Source: Capilliphycus salinus
GTDB taxonomy: Bacteria; Cyanobacteriota; Cyanobacteriia; Cyanobacteriales; Microcoleaceae
Reading direction: 5' to 3'
Assembly (NCBI RefSeq): GCF_047276495.1
Contig: NZ_CP178543.1
Span: forward strand, 6,076,001 to 6,140,000
Length of the DNA stretch: 64,000 bases
Every line of letters starts with the position of its first letter. The stretch's first letter is position 1. Under the pieces are notes generated by a model, which was given only the letters and a program-made list of their open reading frames with translations, had not been told where the DNA came from and did not search any database. The position numbers and the translations under genes are program-made. Below, one piece after another: positions 53,559-62,640 of the stretch.

Positions 53559-55016
53559 TCACGATGACCAAGATCGCCGCCAGTGAAACAGATTTTCGAT
53601 CCAATCTGTTAACAGGGTATTGCACCGACGCCGTTGTTGCAACCAAGCGATCGCCGTTTGTTGGCTCATTTGGGAAAAAGTCGGCCAAACTTGGGGAAGT
53701 TGAGCGATCGCGTTGACTTTTAGACCTTGACGAATCGCCAAAGCTATGATATTAATCATCTCGCCGGCTTGCGATCCGACAATAGAAGCCCCTAAAATTT
53801 GACCATTTTGATGTCCGATCAACTTACAAAAGCCGACCTTTTCATCTTCAACGATCGCTTTCGGTAAATCTTTAAAATACTCCCGATAAACTAATATTTT
53901 ATCACCGTAGCGACGTTGAGCTTGAGTTTCCGTTAACCCAACCCTAGCCAACTGCGGTTCAGAAAAAATTGCCCAAGGAACCCCTTGATAATTGACTTTA
54001 AAGATCGGCAAGTATAAAGCATTTTTAATCGCAATTTCCGCTTCATAGTTTGCCAGATGAGGATAGGAATATCCGCCCGATAAATTCCCACAAGCATAGA
54101 TGCGGGAATGGCTCGTTTGCAGTTTTTCATTCAGGCGTAAATATTGACGGTTGAACTCGACTCCAACCCCGTCTAAATTGAAACAATTGAGTTGGGGCTG
54201 TTGTCCGGCTGCCAAAATAATTTCATCAACTTCAAGGGCTTTATTTCCGGCTTGAATCCATTTTTTACCCTGAATTTGTCGGGTTTGAGTAACTTCAGTT
54301 TGAGTTAAAACTGTAATGCCTTCTGCTTCTAATTGAGCTTGAACTAAAGCCGCAGCTTCGGAATCTTCTTTGGCTAAAATCTGATTATTTTTCACAATCA
54401 TTGTCACCTTTGAACCGAGTCGCGCAAACGTTTGAGCCAGTTCAGTCCCGCTCGGGTCGCCGCCAACGATCGCCAAATGTTCGGGAATTTCAGGAAGTTT
54501 ATTAATACTTTCGGCTGTCAAAAATCCCGTTAAAAGCAATCCTTCGATGTCGGGAATTTTCGCTTGAGAACCGGTGGCGAGCAAATAAGTTCGCGCCCGC
54601 AAAACTCGCTCGTTAACCACAAAAGCCAGATGAGGCTTGCAGACAAACTCCCCCTGTCCGAAAATCACATCAACCCCCGCATAAGCTAAAATCGGCGGAG
54701 AATATTGCTGTTCGAGGTTAGAAACCACAGTATCAACCCACTGCTGAGTTTGTCGCCAGTCGAGGGAAAAAGTCGGCTCACACTCGGGGTTGTCCGCTGT
54801 CGGGTCGATACCAAACTGGGGCGCACGCTCAATGTGTCGCACCGCTTGGCTAACAGACCGCAAAGCGTTACTGTGAGCCAAACGCCAACAATAGTCCGTA
54901 AAAGAGGGGTTTTGGGGTTCAACGAGGGCAACACGGGCTTGGTTTTGAGTGGCTAAAGCCGCAGCATAGCGTCCGGTTGGACTCCCACCAATTATTACCA
55001 CGTCGTAGTCAATCAT
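53559..55016 (-). CDS. FAD/NAD(P)-dependent oxidoreductase lacking the redox disulfide
   Basis: 485 residues from the ATG at 55016 (MIDYDVVIIGG); a TTG at 55031 is also open. It has the two-dinucleotide-domain fold of the dihydrolipoamide or mercuric reductase group: FAD site VVIIGGSPTGRYAAALA (about 5-21), NAD site LAIVGGDPSGTELAQTFARLG (about 180-200), FAD site 2 IYACGNLSGG, and a C-terminal dimerisation domain. The usual Cys-x4-Cys after the first FAD motif is absent (only one Cys in SFTDYCWRLAH), and the C-terminal HP..E catalytic pair is not visible (WPTFSQM). It is thus probably an NAD(P)H-quinone or other oxidoreductase rather than a disulfide reductase. It lies 33 bases after cobD on the same strand. 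Confidence 0.8.
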   Translation of the reverse strand: MIDYDVVIIGGSPTGRYAAALATQNQARVALVEPQNPSFTDYCWRLAHSNALRSVSQAVRHIERAPQFGIDPTADNPECEPTFSLDWRQTQQWVDTVVSNLEQQYSPPILAYAGVDVIFGQGEFVCKPHLAFVVNERVLRARTYLLATGSQAKIPDIEGLLLTGFLTAESINKLPEIPEHLAIVGGDPSGTELAQTFARLGSKVTMIVKNNQILAKEDSEAAALVQAQLEAEGITVLTQTEVTQTRQIQGKKWIQAGNKALEVDEIILAAGQQPQLNCFNLDGVGVEFNRQYLRLNEKLQTSHSRIYACGNLSGGYSYPHLANYEAEIAIKNALYLPIFKVNYQGVPWAIFSEPQLARVGLTETQAQRRYGDKILVYREYFKDLPKAIVEDEKVGFCKLIGHQNGQILGASIVGSQAGEMINIIALAIRQGLKVNAIAQLPQVWPTFSQMSQQTAIAWLQQRRRCNTLLTDWIENLFHWRRSWSS

Positions 55017-55049
55017 AGGGGAAAAGGGCAAAAGGAGAAGCAGGTGAAA

Positions 55050-56132
55050 TTAGACTGGTGACAAGATATCCGTCAAAGCGGTGAGTAGGCGTTGATTTTC
55101 CGCTTCGGTGCGGATAGCGACTCGAAAATAGTGTTGACCGAGTTCGGCAAAGCTGAGACAATCTCGAATTAAAATCCGATGACGTTGCAATAGAGAAAGT
55201 TGCAGTTGAGGAACCGGTTGAGAGCAATAGACCAGCAGAAAATTAGCAGCACCCGGATAAGGGCGCAGTCCGGGTAATTCGGCCAAACCCGTCAGCAGTT
55301 GAGAACGAGCTTTAATTAACCAGTCCCAAGTGTGCTGTTGAAAAGCGCGATCGCCAAGCACCGCCGCACCGACGGCCGCCGCTAAGACATTAACCGGCCA
55401 AGGATCGCGCCACCGTTGCCAGCGATGGAGTCTCGACGGGTGAGCGATGGCGTAACCCAAACGCAGCCCGGGGATACTGTAAAACTTGGTCAGCGATCGC
55501 AAAATCACGAGATTTTTGTATTCAGGTACAAGGTCAACGAGGCTTTGTTGATCTTGGGGGGGGAGAAAGTCCATAAACGCTTCATCAACCACCACCAGAT
55601 CAAACTGTTCGAGGAAAGGAATAAGAACATCCCGCTCAAACAGCCGACCTGTGGGGTTGTGAGGATTGTTGATCAGTAGCCCCCCTCGCTTGTCCAGTCC
55701 CGGCGCTGTTAATAACCACTGTCCCTCCCGTTCTGATAAAGGCCATTCAATCACAGAAGCTTGAAAAGCACTCAGCGATCGCCTGTAGTCTCCAAAAGCC
55801 GGGGTGGGCAGATAGGTCGCCTGGTGTTGAGCCAGATCCCATCCGGCCCAGGTGAGTAACTCCGCCGCCCCATTCCCCGGTAAAATCCAGTCCGGTTCTA
55901 GAGGGGAATGAATTTGACTCAAAGCCTCTCGTAAGACCCGATATTGAGGATCGGGATAGGCTTTCAGATCGCCCAGATGAGTTTGAATGGCTTCTAAGGC
56001 TGATTGGGGCGGTCCCCAAGGATTGATACTGGCGGAAAAATCAAGAACGTCCGAGACCGAGCAGCCTGCAATAGAGGCCGCCCAGGAGAGATTTCCACCA
56101 TGTCCGGGTCTGGCAAGCGATTGGGCCGACAC
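55050..56132 (-). CDS. cobD: Threonine-phosphate decarboxylase CobD
   Basis: 360 residues, class I/II aminotransferase fold with PLP. It decarboxylates L-threonine phosphate to aminopropanol phosphate for the cobalamin side chain. Seen: RPGHGGNLSWAA at the N-terminus and DFSASINPWGPP (typical CobD start), INNPHNPTGR, VVDEAFMDF, and the PLP-lysine motif RSLTKFYSIPGLRLGYA. It starts with GTG at 56132, with GAGGA 6 bases upstream. That site lies inside the end of the HU gene, whose stop is only 2 bases away, so translation is coupled to HU. HisC-like aminotransferase is the alternative, less likely given the N-terminal pattern. Confidence 0.85.
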   Translation of the reverse strand: MSAQSLARPGHGGNLSWAASIAGCSVSDVLDFSASINPWGPPQSALEAIQTHLGDLKAYPDPQYRVLREALSQIHSPLEPDWILPGNGAAELLTWAGWDLAQHQATYLPTPAFGDYRRSLSAFQASVIEWPLSEREGQWLLTAPGLDKRGGLLINNPHNPTGRLFERDVLIPFLEQFDLVVVDEAFMDFLPPQDQQSLVDLVPEYKNLVILRSLTKFYSIPGLRLGYAIAHPSRLHRWQRWRDPWPVNVLAAAVGAAVLGDRAFQQHTWDWLIKARSQLLTGLAELPGLRPYPGAANFLLVYCSQPVPQLQLSLLQRHRILIRDCLSFAELGQHYFRVAIRTEAENQRLLTALTDILSPV

Positions 56133-56134
56133 GA

Positions 56135-56422
56135 TTATTCCTCTTTGTGGGGAGCTACCTTTTCTTTAAACAGTTTACCTGCTGAGAAGGCAGGAACCCG
56201 AGTGGCGGGAATTTCCATTTTTTCTCCCGTTTTGGGATTTCGGCCTTCGCGAGCTTTGCGTTCGCGAGACTCAAAGGAACCAAAACCCACTAGGGTTACT
56301 TTATCGTTGCGCGATACCGCTTCCATAATGGTATCGAGGGCCGCCGTGAGAACCGCATCAGCCTGTTTTTTGGTTACGCTGGCTCGTTCAGCAACAGCAT
56401 CAACTAAGTCACCTTTATTCAT
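56135..56422 (-). CDS. hup: DNA-binding protein HU
   Basis: 95 residues, the normal HU length. N-terminal helices MNKGDLVDAVAERASVTKKQA, the core VTLVGFGSFESRERKAREGRNPKTGE (about 43-68) and the arm end IPATRVPAFSAGKLFKEKV match the family fully. It is a nucleoid protein that binds and bends DNA as a dimer. The ribosome site AAGGAGGT stands 4 bases before the ATG. The tight junction with cobD is unusual for a gene expected to be expressed far more strongly. Confidence 0.97.
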   Translation of the reverse strand: MNKGDLVDAVAERASVTKKQADAVLTAALDTIMEAVSRNDKVTLVGFGSFESRERKAREGRNPKTGEKMEIPATRVPAFSAGKLFKEKVAPHKEE

Positions 56423-56752
56423 AGAACCTCCTTGTCTGGAAACCCCGCATCACAAGGGATCGGGGCGAAAAATTGATGGCATTTCAAGTGATCAATTGAA
56501 ATGCAGGACAAAAGAATTATTGCTTCTGTCCCGCCGGACTCTTGACAAAGACTGCCAATCTGCTATTAACTTGTCAAGTGATTCTGATCGCGGATACTCT
56601 TTGGATCAAAATTTAACTTCTGATCGCTGTAAGCCTGACAGTATCTCACTTGCAATGACTTATTCTAATGTTTTTAAGCCGAATGTGGATCGATCAAATC
56701 TTTAAATTTATATAGATTTCACGTTATTTTCTTATTTTGATCGGATTTGGGC

Positions 56753-56784
56753 CAAAAAAAACATCCCCAATACCGCACTTGGGG
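56753..56784 (-). terminator. Rho-independent terminator of the pil cluster
   Basis: Reading the minus strand, CCCCAA (56784-56779) pairs with TTGGGG (56770-56765), followed within three bases by eight T. Confidence 0.85.
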
Positions 56785-56808
56785 ACCGGAGATGGGGTTA
56801 TCAGTCAC

Positions 56809-56880
56809 CAGTCACCCTCCGGGAACGTCCGTTGCTTCTCGACTATTCCGCCAAGTCAGCACTGCAACACCTGTCACCAG
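56809..56880 (-). repeat. Dispersed 74-bp repeat, copy 2
   Basis: 72 bp related in reverse complement to 52064-52137. Both ends (CAGTCACCCTCCGGG and TGTCACCAG) and the centre CCGCCAAGTCAGCA match. Confidence 0.7.
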
Positions 56881-56889
56881 TTATTAGAG

Positions 56890-56990
56890 TTGTCAGTTTT
56901 TAGTGACCAGTACCATGCTACTGATAACTGGTCACTGATAACTGATAACTGATAACTGGTCACTGATCACTGGTCACTGATCACTGTTTA
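56890..56990. repeat. TGATAACTGGTCAC short-repeat cluster
   Basis: Repeating 7-9-base units (ACTGATA, ACTGGTC, ACTGATC) run up to the stop codon of pilQ. Related runs are at about 51933-52010 and 52130-52145. Confidence 0.85.
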
Positions 56991-59366
56991 TCGGTTGCGT
57001 TGTAGCATTTCTCGGGCATCGGGGCTAACGTTGTATTCGTAGCCAAACGGTGCGCGATCGGATTCATCCATAATCATCGGAGTCACCAATACCACCACTT
57101 CGGCGCGTCCGGTTTCGCGAGTAGAACTTCTAAATAAAGCCCCAACAATCGGCAAATCGCCCAAGAAGGGAATTTTACTGGCAATCACCCGATCTTGTTC
57201 TTGAATAATCCCCGAAACAATTAAAGTCTGACCATCCCGCAACCGAATATTTCCTGAGTCAAAGGAACGTCGGGCGGTTTCTGTGGCAAAGCTACCATCA
57301 TCGGGTTCAGCTAAGGGAATCCGTTCGGTGATTGCCGTTACCGATGGATTGACTTGCATCGTCACAAATCCGTTATCATCAATCCGGTCAACCAGAATGG
57401 TCAGTTCCAAACCCACATCTTCAAAGGTCGGCTGTCTTTCAGTTCGCTGACCGCCATCGGTTTCAATGGTATCAGTATCAATTCGTTTAACGATGTTCTC
57501 CACCAGTGAAACCGTCGCTCTTTCCCCTTCCTGCACCAACAAGGTCGGATCGGTGAGAATCTTGGCGTTTTGGTTTTGAATCTGGAACTGTAGGGTTTGC
57601 AGGAAACGACGGGGATATTGGAACAGGGGGAAGGTATCAAATTCAACTTCACCCGCATCAAAGGTGCCATCATCATTGCGATCGAACGGATCAAAATCAC
57701 TAATCCCGACCCGCTCCGAACGACTGGTCACAGGAGAAATCGGTCGTAATGATACCCCTCCTCCGGGTGCGGTTAACGGGGTGGTTGTGGTTCCATCGCG
57801 ATCGAAGAAAGGTTCTTGGTTTCCAACCGGGAGATTGGGAATAATCGGTCGAGCGTTAATTCCTTGGGTAGACGTCTGGCGATTGGGAGGGTTATAAGAC
57901 CCAAAGTTGAGAGCGGCGGCCCCCCCGTCATTGACGAAGAAGGTTTGATCGATCCCAAAGGAAAAACTGCTGTTAAACGAATCTTCTCCATTGAGGGTGA
58001 TATCAATCACCTTCACGTTAACCGCCACTTGACGTCTGCGGAGATCGAGTTGAATCAGTTGAGACGATGCCAGTTCCACCAAGTTGGGCGGCCCGACTAA
58101 GGTCAGACTGTTGAGACGGTCATCGACAACCACCTGTAATCCTCGCAGCAGCGGCACGGAGTCCTGAGTTTCCACCCGCAAGGTTTCAACAACCGTTGTC
58201 ACCTGAGTATCTGTTGTGGTGACGGCTTGGGTGGTTCCGGGAATATTAACCGAGTTGGTACGGGTGACCTGTTGTTCCCGAGTAATCGCCCGTTCTGCCC
58301 CCATACTGACCAGGAAAGCCGCAGCTTCTCCGGCGGGAATTTGATTCATTCTGTAGGAACGAACCACCACATCCCGAGCGGTATTGGGCAATTCGCGGCC
58401 GACAAAAATGGTATTGCCTTGACGGTTGGCTTCCAGTCCGCTGAGGCGCAAAACGTAGTTAAAAACGTCTTGAACCGATTCATTTTCAATATCGAGGGAA
58501 ATGGTCAGTTCTTCGACATTGACCTGGTTGCCTCCCCGCCCGGTGGTTTCTCCGACACTCGGGGCAAAAGCAACGTTAAGTCCGGCGGTGCGAGCCAACA
58601 ATGAAAGAACATCTCGCACTAAAGCATCCCGCAACACCAAACGGGGAATGACTTCTGTTGTGTTTAAGTTAACGGTTTGCAGGGCGGGATTGACGTTAGA
58701 AACGGCAATATCTCCGACGGGCGGCGCCACAGCCCGAGGCAGGAAGGGAGGGGTCGGATCGACAGTGCGAGGTATATTGGGAGTCAGTTGGGGATCGGTA
58801 CTTCTAATCCCCGCATCCGGGATAATTGGCTCTTGTGGAGGTGGAGTGGGTTGTTGGGCTAACGGACTCGGCTCGATCTCGACTTCGGGGTTCGGCACTA
58901 AGACATTTGGAGAAGCAGACGAACCCTGAGGCGTCGGAGAACTGGGGGGGACGTTCGCTGTTGTTCCTCCCGAGAGCATACTGATCACAATCCCGCCCGA
59001 CGCCCCCTGAACGACTCGGGCATCCGGGGAACTGTTGGTTCCGGTGACGATCACCCGCACGCTGGTTGGATCGAGTTGAGTCACCACAATCGAAGCGATT
59101 CCTGGGGCGGGATTGTTTTGTTGGAACATCTCCTGACCCATATTTAGCTGCGTGTTGATCACATCAGCGACAAAATCGTTGCCCCGTCTGACAACGAAGA
59201 CTTCCGGACGTCCGCCCCCTTCTGTTACCAGAACGAGATTCGTCTCACCGTTGTTTTCTACGAGTTGAATGTCTCGAATCACGGTAAATGCAATGGCGGG
59301 GGCTTGTACGCTGAGAATAACGGCAGCTACCGAGACTCCTGCTCCCCATCCTAGAACTTGTTTCAC
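56988..59366 (-). CDS. pilQ: Type IV pilus secretin PilQ
   Basis: 792 residues. It forms the outer-membrane ring through which type IV pili pass. Signal peptide 1-27 (ending APAIAF); AMIN domain (about 28-130); a Pro-rich linker (about 135-225); a secretin N1/STN domain (about 240-320; VRDVLSLLARTAGLNVAFAPS); N-domain (about 330-440); and the secretin core (about 440-780; NAKILTDPTLLVQEGERATV, GLELTILV, LRDGQTLIVSGIIQ, FLGDLPIVGALF). A Gly/Pro-rich insertion lies at about 500-560. It is separated from pilO by 323 bases with two hairpins, so it may have its own promoter. A terminator follows at 56754. Confidence 0.95.
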   Translation of the reverse strand: MKQVLGWGAGVSVAAVILSVQAPAIAFTVIRDIQLVENNGETNLVLVTEGGGRPEVFVVRRGNDFVADVINTQLNMGQEMFQQNNPAPGIASIVVTQLDPTSVRVIVTGTNSSPDARVVQGASGGIVISMLSGGTTANVPPSSPTPQGSSASPNVLVPNPEVEIEPSPLAQQPTPPPQEPIIPDAGIRSTDPQLTPNIPRTVDPTPPFLPRAVAPPVGDIAVSNVNPALQTVNLNTTEVIPRLVLRDALVRDVLSLLARTAGLNVAFAPSVGETTGRGGNQVNVEELTISLDIENESVQDVFNYVLRLSGLEANRQGNTIFVGRELPNTARDVVVRSYRMNQIPAGEAAAFLVSMGAERAITREQQVTRTNSVNIPGTTQAVTTTDTQVTTVVETLRVETQDSVPLLRGLQVVVDDRLNSLTLVGPPNLVELASSQLIQLDLRRRQVAVNVKVIDITLNGEDSFNSSFSFGIDQTFFVNDGGAAALNFGSYNPPNRQTSTQGINARPIIPNLPVGNQEPFFDRDGTTTTPLTAPGGGVSLRPISPVTSRSERVGISDFDPFDRNDDGTFDAGEVEFDTFPLFQYPRRFLQTLQFQIQNQNAKILTDPTLLVQEGERATVSLVENIVKRIDTDTIETDGGQRTERQPTFEDVGLELTILVDRIDDNGFVTMQVNPSVTAITERIPLAEPDDGSFATETARRSFDSGNIRLRDGQTLIVSGIIQEQDRVIASKIPFLGDLPIVGALFRSSTRETGRAEVVVLVTPMIMDESDRAPFGYEYNVSPDAREMLQRNR

Positions 59367-59545
59367 GTTCCCTCCTCAACTGGACTGTGGTTATTGCTTA
59401 GGATATAAAGGTTCTTGCGTTTATGGTCAATTGTTTATCGTTTAGACTTGATCGGGTGGTGAATTGATTGTATGCGATCGCCATGCACAAGTTACTGGGT
59501 CAAAGGTTTTTTTTACTCGATAGAGAATTTAATTAAAGCTAAACT

Positions 59546-59585
59546 AGCTTGACAGATTAGAACATTTGTCGTAACCTGTCAAGCT
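59546..59585 (-). promoter_or_regulatory. Perfect 10-bp inverted repeat before pilQ
   Basis: AGCTTGACAG (59546-59555) and CTGTCAAGCT (59576-59585) are exact inverse copies with a 20-base spacer. It may be a hairpin or a regulator site. Confidence 0.5.
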
Positions 59586-59602
59586 TCATCTGTCGAATGG
59601 GT

Positions 59603-59642
59603 ATTAAAAATTAATAACCGCGTTCGATGGCGATCGCGGTTA
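59603..59642 (-). terminator. Possible terminator after pilO
   Basis: On the minus strand, TAACCGCG pairs with CGCGGTTA (59635-59642 with 59615-59622) and is followed by TTAATTTTTAAT. The stem contains a HIP1 half. Partial termination would separate pilMNO from pilQ. Confidence 0.45.
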
Positions 59643-59689
59643 ACTGATTAAATCTTGTTAAATCGGATTGAATTTTTCTAGCCTGAGAA

Positions 59690-60505
59690 TTACTGAGCAG
59701 GATTTTCGGGATTGGCTGTCGTAGTGTCTGCTGCGGTTGCCGCATCTCGCTGTTCTTGACTTAATGGCATCAACGCACTCAGGGTAAAAGAAGTGGTCAG
59801 ACGGCGTTGAGGTTGCTCGGTTGCCGGGATAAATTTACCTTGCTTATATTCTCCTTGCCAAACGGGTTTTGATTCCACCAACTCCGTTGATAAGTTTCTC
59901 ACGACTAACATCGGTTGCATTCGTTCGAGAATAATCAAAAACTGGCGGGTTTGGGCAAAACTCCCTTCAAACTCAACCTCATATCGCCGCCGTCTCAGCT
60001 TGCCATCAACCGCCGTCCCTAAAGAACCGTCTTCAACCTTTTCGATACCGGAGGCCGATCCCTGCCCATCTTCGGGTAAAATCGGTTGAAACATAGTAAT
60101 TCTGGCTTTTTGGTTATCATCTGTTATCCCGGCGTTAATAGTATTGACTTGTTCTTCGATGTCAAACATCAACGTTTCTAGGGTGGCTTCGTCGGCAAAC
60201 AAAGCCGTTACCGCGGCCCGTCTTTGCTGGGCTTCTGCTAACTCTTGTTCGGCTTCGGCTTTCTTACTGAGCCGTTCTTCTTGCTGTTCAATTTCTGTCT
60301 GAGTCGAGGTGATTTGACTGTTAAGTTCATTCCCCTGGGCGATGGTGGGCATGACCAACTTAAAAACCCCAAATCCCGCCAGCAAAATTCCGGCTACGGC
60401 AATACCGATACCAATATTTTTCGGCGTGAGGGGAACGCCCATAACGACCGGGCTTGAATCCTCAATTCCTTCTTCGACTACGATAAATTCGTTTGCTGCT
60501 GTCAT
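59690..60505 (-). CDS. pilO: Type IV pilus inner-membrane protein PilO
   Basis: 271 residues. One membrane helix (about 30-50; IGIGIAVAGILLAGFGVF) is followed by a coiled coil (about 58-100) and a periplasmic ferredoxin-like domain (about 100-250; YEVEFEGSFAQTRQFLIILERMQPMLVVRNLS). It forms the PilM-N-O alignment complex. The ATG overlaps the pilN stop by 4 bases. The C-terminus is a Thr/Ala/Asn-rich tail. No pilP follows, as usual in cyanobacteria. Confidence 0.92.
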   Translation of the reverse strand: MTAANEFIVVEEGIEDSSPVVMGVPLTPKNIGIGIAVAGILLAGFGVFKLVMPTIAQGNELNSQITSTQTEIEQQEERLSKKAEAEQELAEAQQRRAAVTALFADEATLETLMFDIEEQVNTINAGITDDNQKARITMFQPILPEDGQGSASGIEKVEDGSLGTAVDGKLRRRRYEVEFEGSFAQTRQFLIILERMQPMLVVRNLSTELVESKPVWQGEYKQGKFIPATEQPQRRLTTSFTLSALMPLSQEQRDAATAADTTTANPENPAQ

Positions 60506-61317
60506 GGTTGAATCACTCCTTTTTGCTGAAGGGTTTGAATCCGATTGACTAATCCAACCGCTCCTTTACTCTTTAACTGGGGAAGCAACTCGGAAGCTTT
60601 CGCCTGACTTAAATTCGTTTCAATGGTGTACTCGACGACGGGTTGCAAATCGGGTAATTCGTTGTTGCTGTTGGAAGAATCCGGCACATCCAATTCGGTG
60701 GGATTATCTTCCAAGCTAGCCGAGAGCAGTTTGGTTGTGCTGCCATCAAAGAACGGCGATTGATTAATCAACAAAATAAAATCATTCAGTTGAGTAAATG
60801 AATTAGCATTTCCGGTAATTTCGAGTTTGGCGGTTTCTTGAGCGGGAGCGGCGGCGGCATCTTCGCCTTTGGCAGAAGTTGCTGGTTTGGCCGGCTCGGG
60901 TTCGGTTTGCTCAATGCTGTTAATCTTCACCCCGGCAATTTGCATCAATTCGGCCAGTTCTTGAGTCAAGGCTGACCAGGGTTTGATTTCATTAAAGACG
61001 GTGGCCAAGGCATCGGCTTCAGAGTTGGTTTGCTTGGCTTCAGCTTCAATTTTCTCCAGTTCGGCAACCAAGTCATTTTTTTCACCGAGTTGGGCCTGTA
61101 AGGCGGTTAACTCGGTTTGTAACTGAGCATTGCGCTGATTAAAGACCAACCACACTCCCCCAACCAAAGCGTTGGCGGCCAAAGCCACCGCCGTACCGAT
61201 CAGAATGGGGGTGCGATCGACAGCGCTCGTCCGTCCTCCTGCTGAGGCCGGTGTTTTTCGCTCTGCGGGTTTATAGTCGGGACGATCGTTAAGAAAATTA
61301 ATATCAAGACTGTACAT
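60502..61317 (-). CDS. pilN: Type IV pilus assembly protein PilN
   Basis: 271 residues. It starts with the PilN signature MYSLDINFLNDRPD, which binds the PilM groove. A membrane helix lies at about 38-60 (IGTAVALAANALVGGVWLVF), a coiled coil at about 62-100, and a periplasmic domain at about 105-260. AGAGGTTT lies 8 bases before the ATG. It is translationally coupled to pilO. A 231-base gap separates it from pilM. Confidence 0.92.
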   Translation of the reverse strand: MYSLDINFLNDRPDYKPAERKTPASAGGRTSAVDRTPILIGTAVALAANALVGGVWLVFNQRNAQLQTELTALQAQLGEKNDLVAELEKIEAEAKQTNSEADALATVFNEIKPWSALTQELAELMQIAGVKINSIEQTEPEPAKPATSAKGEDAAAAPAQETAKLEITGNANSFTQLNDFILLINQSPFFDGSTTKLLSASLEDNPTELDVPDSSNSNNELPDLQPVVEYTIETNLSQAKASELLPQLKSKGAVGLVNRIQTLQQKGVIQP

Positions 61318-61548
61318 TTCATCAAACCTCTGTGAGGATTTGTTTAGGGCTTGAGGGCATCATTATAAATGTATATTCTAGAGGGGTTTTTCAAAGATTA
61401 CCTTAGCTCTATGGTAACAACGGCAAGCAATTTTCAGCTTGAGCTAATCGGTCTGCCGACTGTCTATTTTGAGTCCGAATTTCTCTAGCCCGAACAATTG
61501 GTCGCTTGTCCATGATAGCGAAATCTCCCACGACTCCCCCACCTGAGA

Positions 61549-62640
61549 TTAACTGACTCGCATTCCCAACCCCAAAGCTACTCCTAAGCTAGCACGTTGT
61601 TCGGGCGGAATCTCCTGATCGATTTGTAATGAGAGCATTTCCACCGGATCGACTTGCAGGGCGGGCATGGCTAACCGTTGCATGAAAAAGTCATCGAGTT
61701 GTCCAATTGCTGCCCCCGGGCCTGTGAGTAACAGTTGTGCGATCTCTAAACCGTCGCTTTGATTAATATAAAAATCAATGGAACGGCGCAGTTCATCGGC
61801 GAGTTCGGAGAGAATTTTAATAATTGCATTCGTCCCCGGATTGGGATCGCTCAATGCTCCCATTGTATCAGTCACGGGCAGGGTCATGGCTTGCAGTTCG
61901 CTGACGTCTCTCGACGGGGGCAAATTCATCGCATTGTTGAGGGCGGTTTGTACTTGAAATAACCCGATCGGAATGGTGCGATTAAATTGGGGAACCCCAT
62001 CGACAACGATCGCCAGTTCTGTACTGTCAAATTCGAGGTCGGCTATGATCGCAGCTTCCGATGACGAAAACTGTTGAAGTTGATTTTTTAAAGTGCGAAT
62101 CAGCGCAAAACTACTCACTTCTATAACATCTATTTTCAGTTCGGCTTGTTCAAACGTTTCTAAATAAGTATTGGTAACTTCTTTGCGGGTTGCCACTAAC
62201 AACACCTGCATTTTTTCGATGCCGTCTTCATCAACAAACATCCCCAATTTCTGATAGTCAACGTCGGCTTCTTCCCGAGAAAAAGGCAAATAAAGTCCGG
62301 CTTCGGCATTCATATAATCTTTGAGTTCTTCTTCGTTGAGTTCGGCCGGAACTGAAATTAAACGGGTGACGGCTTCCCGTCCGGGGATGGCGGTTGCGAC
62401 CCGTTTTGTTTTAATATTTTTATCGGCTAACGTAGACTGAATTAACTCCGCCATTGTCGGCGTATCAATAATCTGCCCGTCTTGAACCACATCTTCCGGC
62501 ACGGGAGTTGAGGCAATATTCACTAATTTTAAATCATTCCCTTTTTTTCGCAGTTCAACGATATGAATTCGTTCCGATGCCAACTCAATCCCAATCCCTG
62601 GTTTTTTCCCGGAAAAAAGACCCTTAAAAAAGCTGACCAT
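61549..62640 (-). CDS. pilM: Type IV pilus assembly ATPase-fold protein PilM
   Basis: 363 residues from the ATG at 62640 (MVSFFKGLF); the longer frame from a TTG at 62682 lies in a GC-rich hairpin and is unlikely. The actin/FtsA-like fold shows GIGIELASERIHIVEL (phosphate 1 region), TAIPGREAVTR, AIIADLEFDSTELAIV and LLLTGPGAAIGQLDDF. It is a cytoplasmic ring protein that recruits PilN. First gene of the pilMNOQ group. Confidence 0.93.
   Translation of the reverse strand: MVSFFKGLFSGKKPGIGIELASERIHIVELRKKGNDLKLVNIASTPVPEDVVQDGQIIDTPTMAELIQSTLADKNIKTKRVATAIPGREAVTRLISVPAELNEEELKDYMNAEAGLYLPFSREEADVDYQKLGMFVDEDGIEKMQVLLVATRKEVTNTYLETFEQAELKIDVIEVSSFALIRTLKNQLQQFSSSEAAIIADLEFDSTELAIVVDGVPQFNRTIPIGLFQVQTALNNAMNLPPSRDVSELQAMTLPVTDTMGALSDPNPGTNAIIKILSELADELRRSIDFYINQSDGLEIAQLLLTGPGAAIGQLDDFFMQRLAMPALQVDPVEMLSLQIDQEIPPEQRASLGVALGLGMRVS

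Larger units (their letters stand above)
56423..56987. other. Region between pilQ and hup
   Basis: No gene is seen. The half near 56423-56740 is the hup promoter region. The half near pilQ holds the pil terminator (56754), the second copy of the 74-bp dispersed repeat and the CAGTGATAACTGG short repeats. Confidence 0.6.
59367..59689. other. pilO-pilQ spacer with two hairpins
   Basis: No gene is seen in 323 bases. Two perfect inverted repeats (59546-59585 and 59615-59642) lie between the pilO stop and the pilQ start. Confidence 0.6.
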
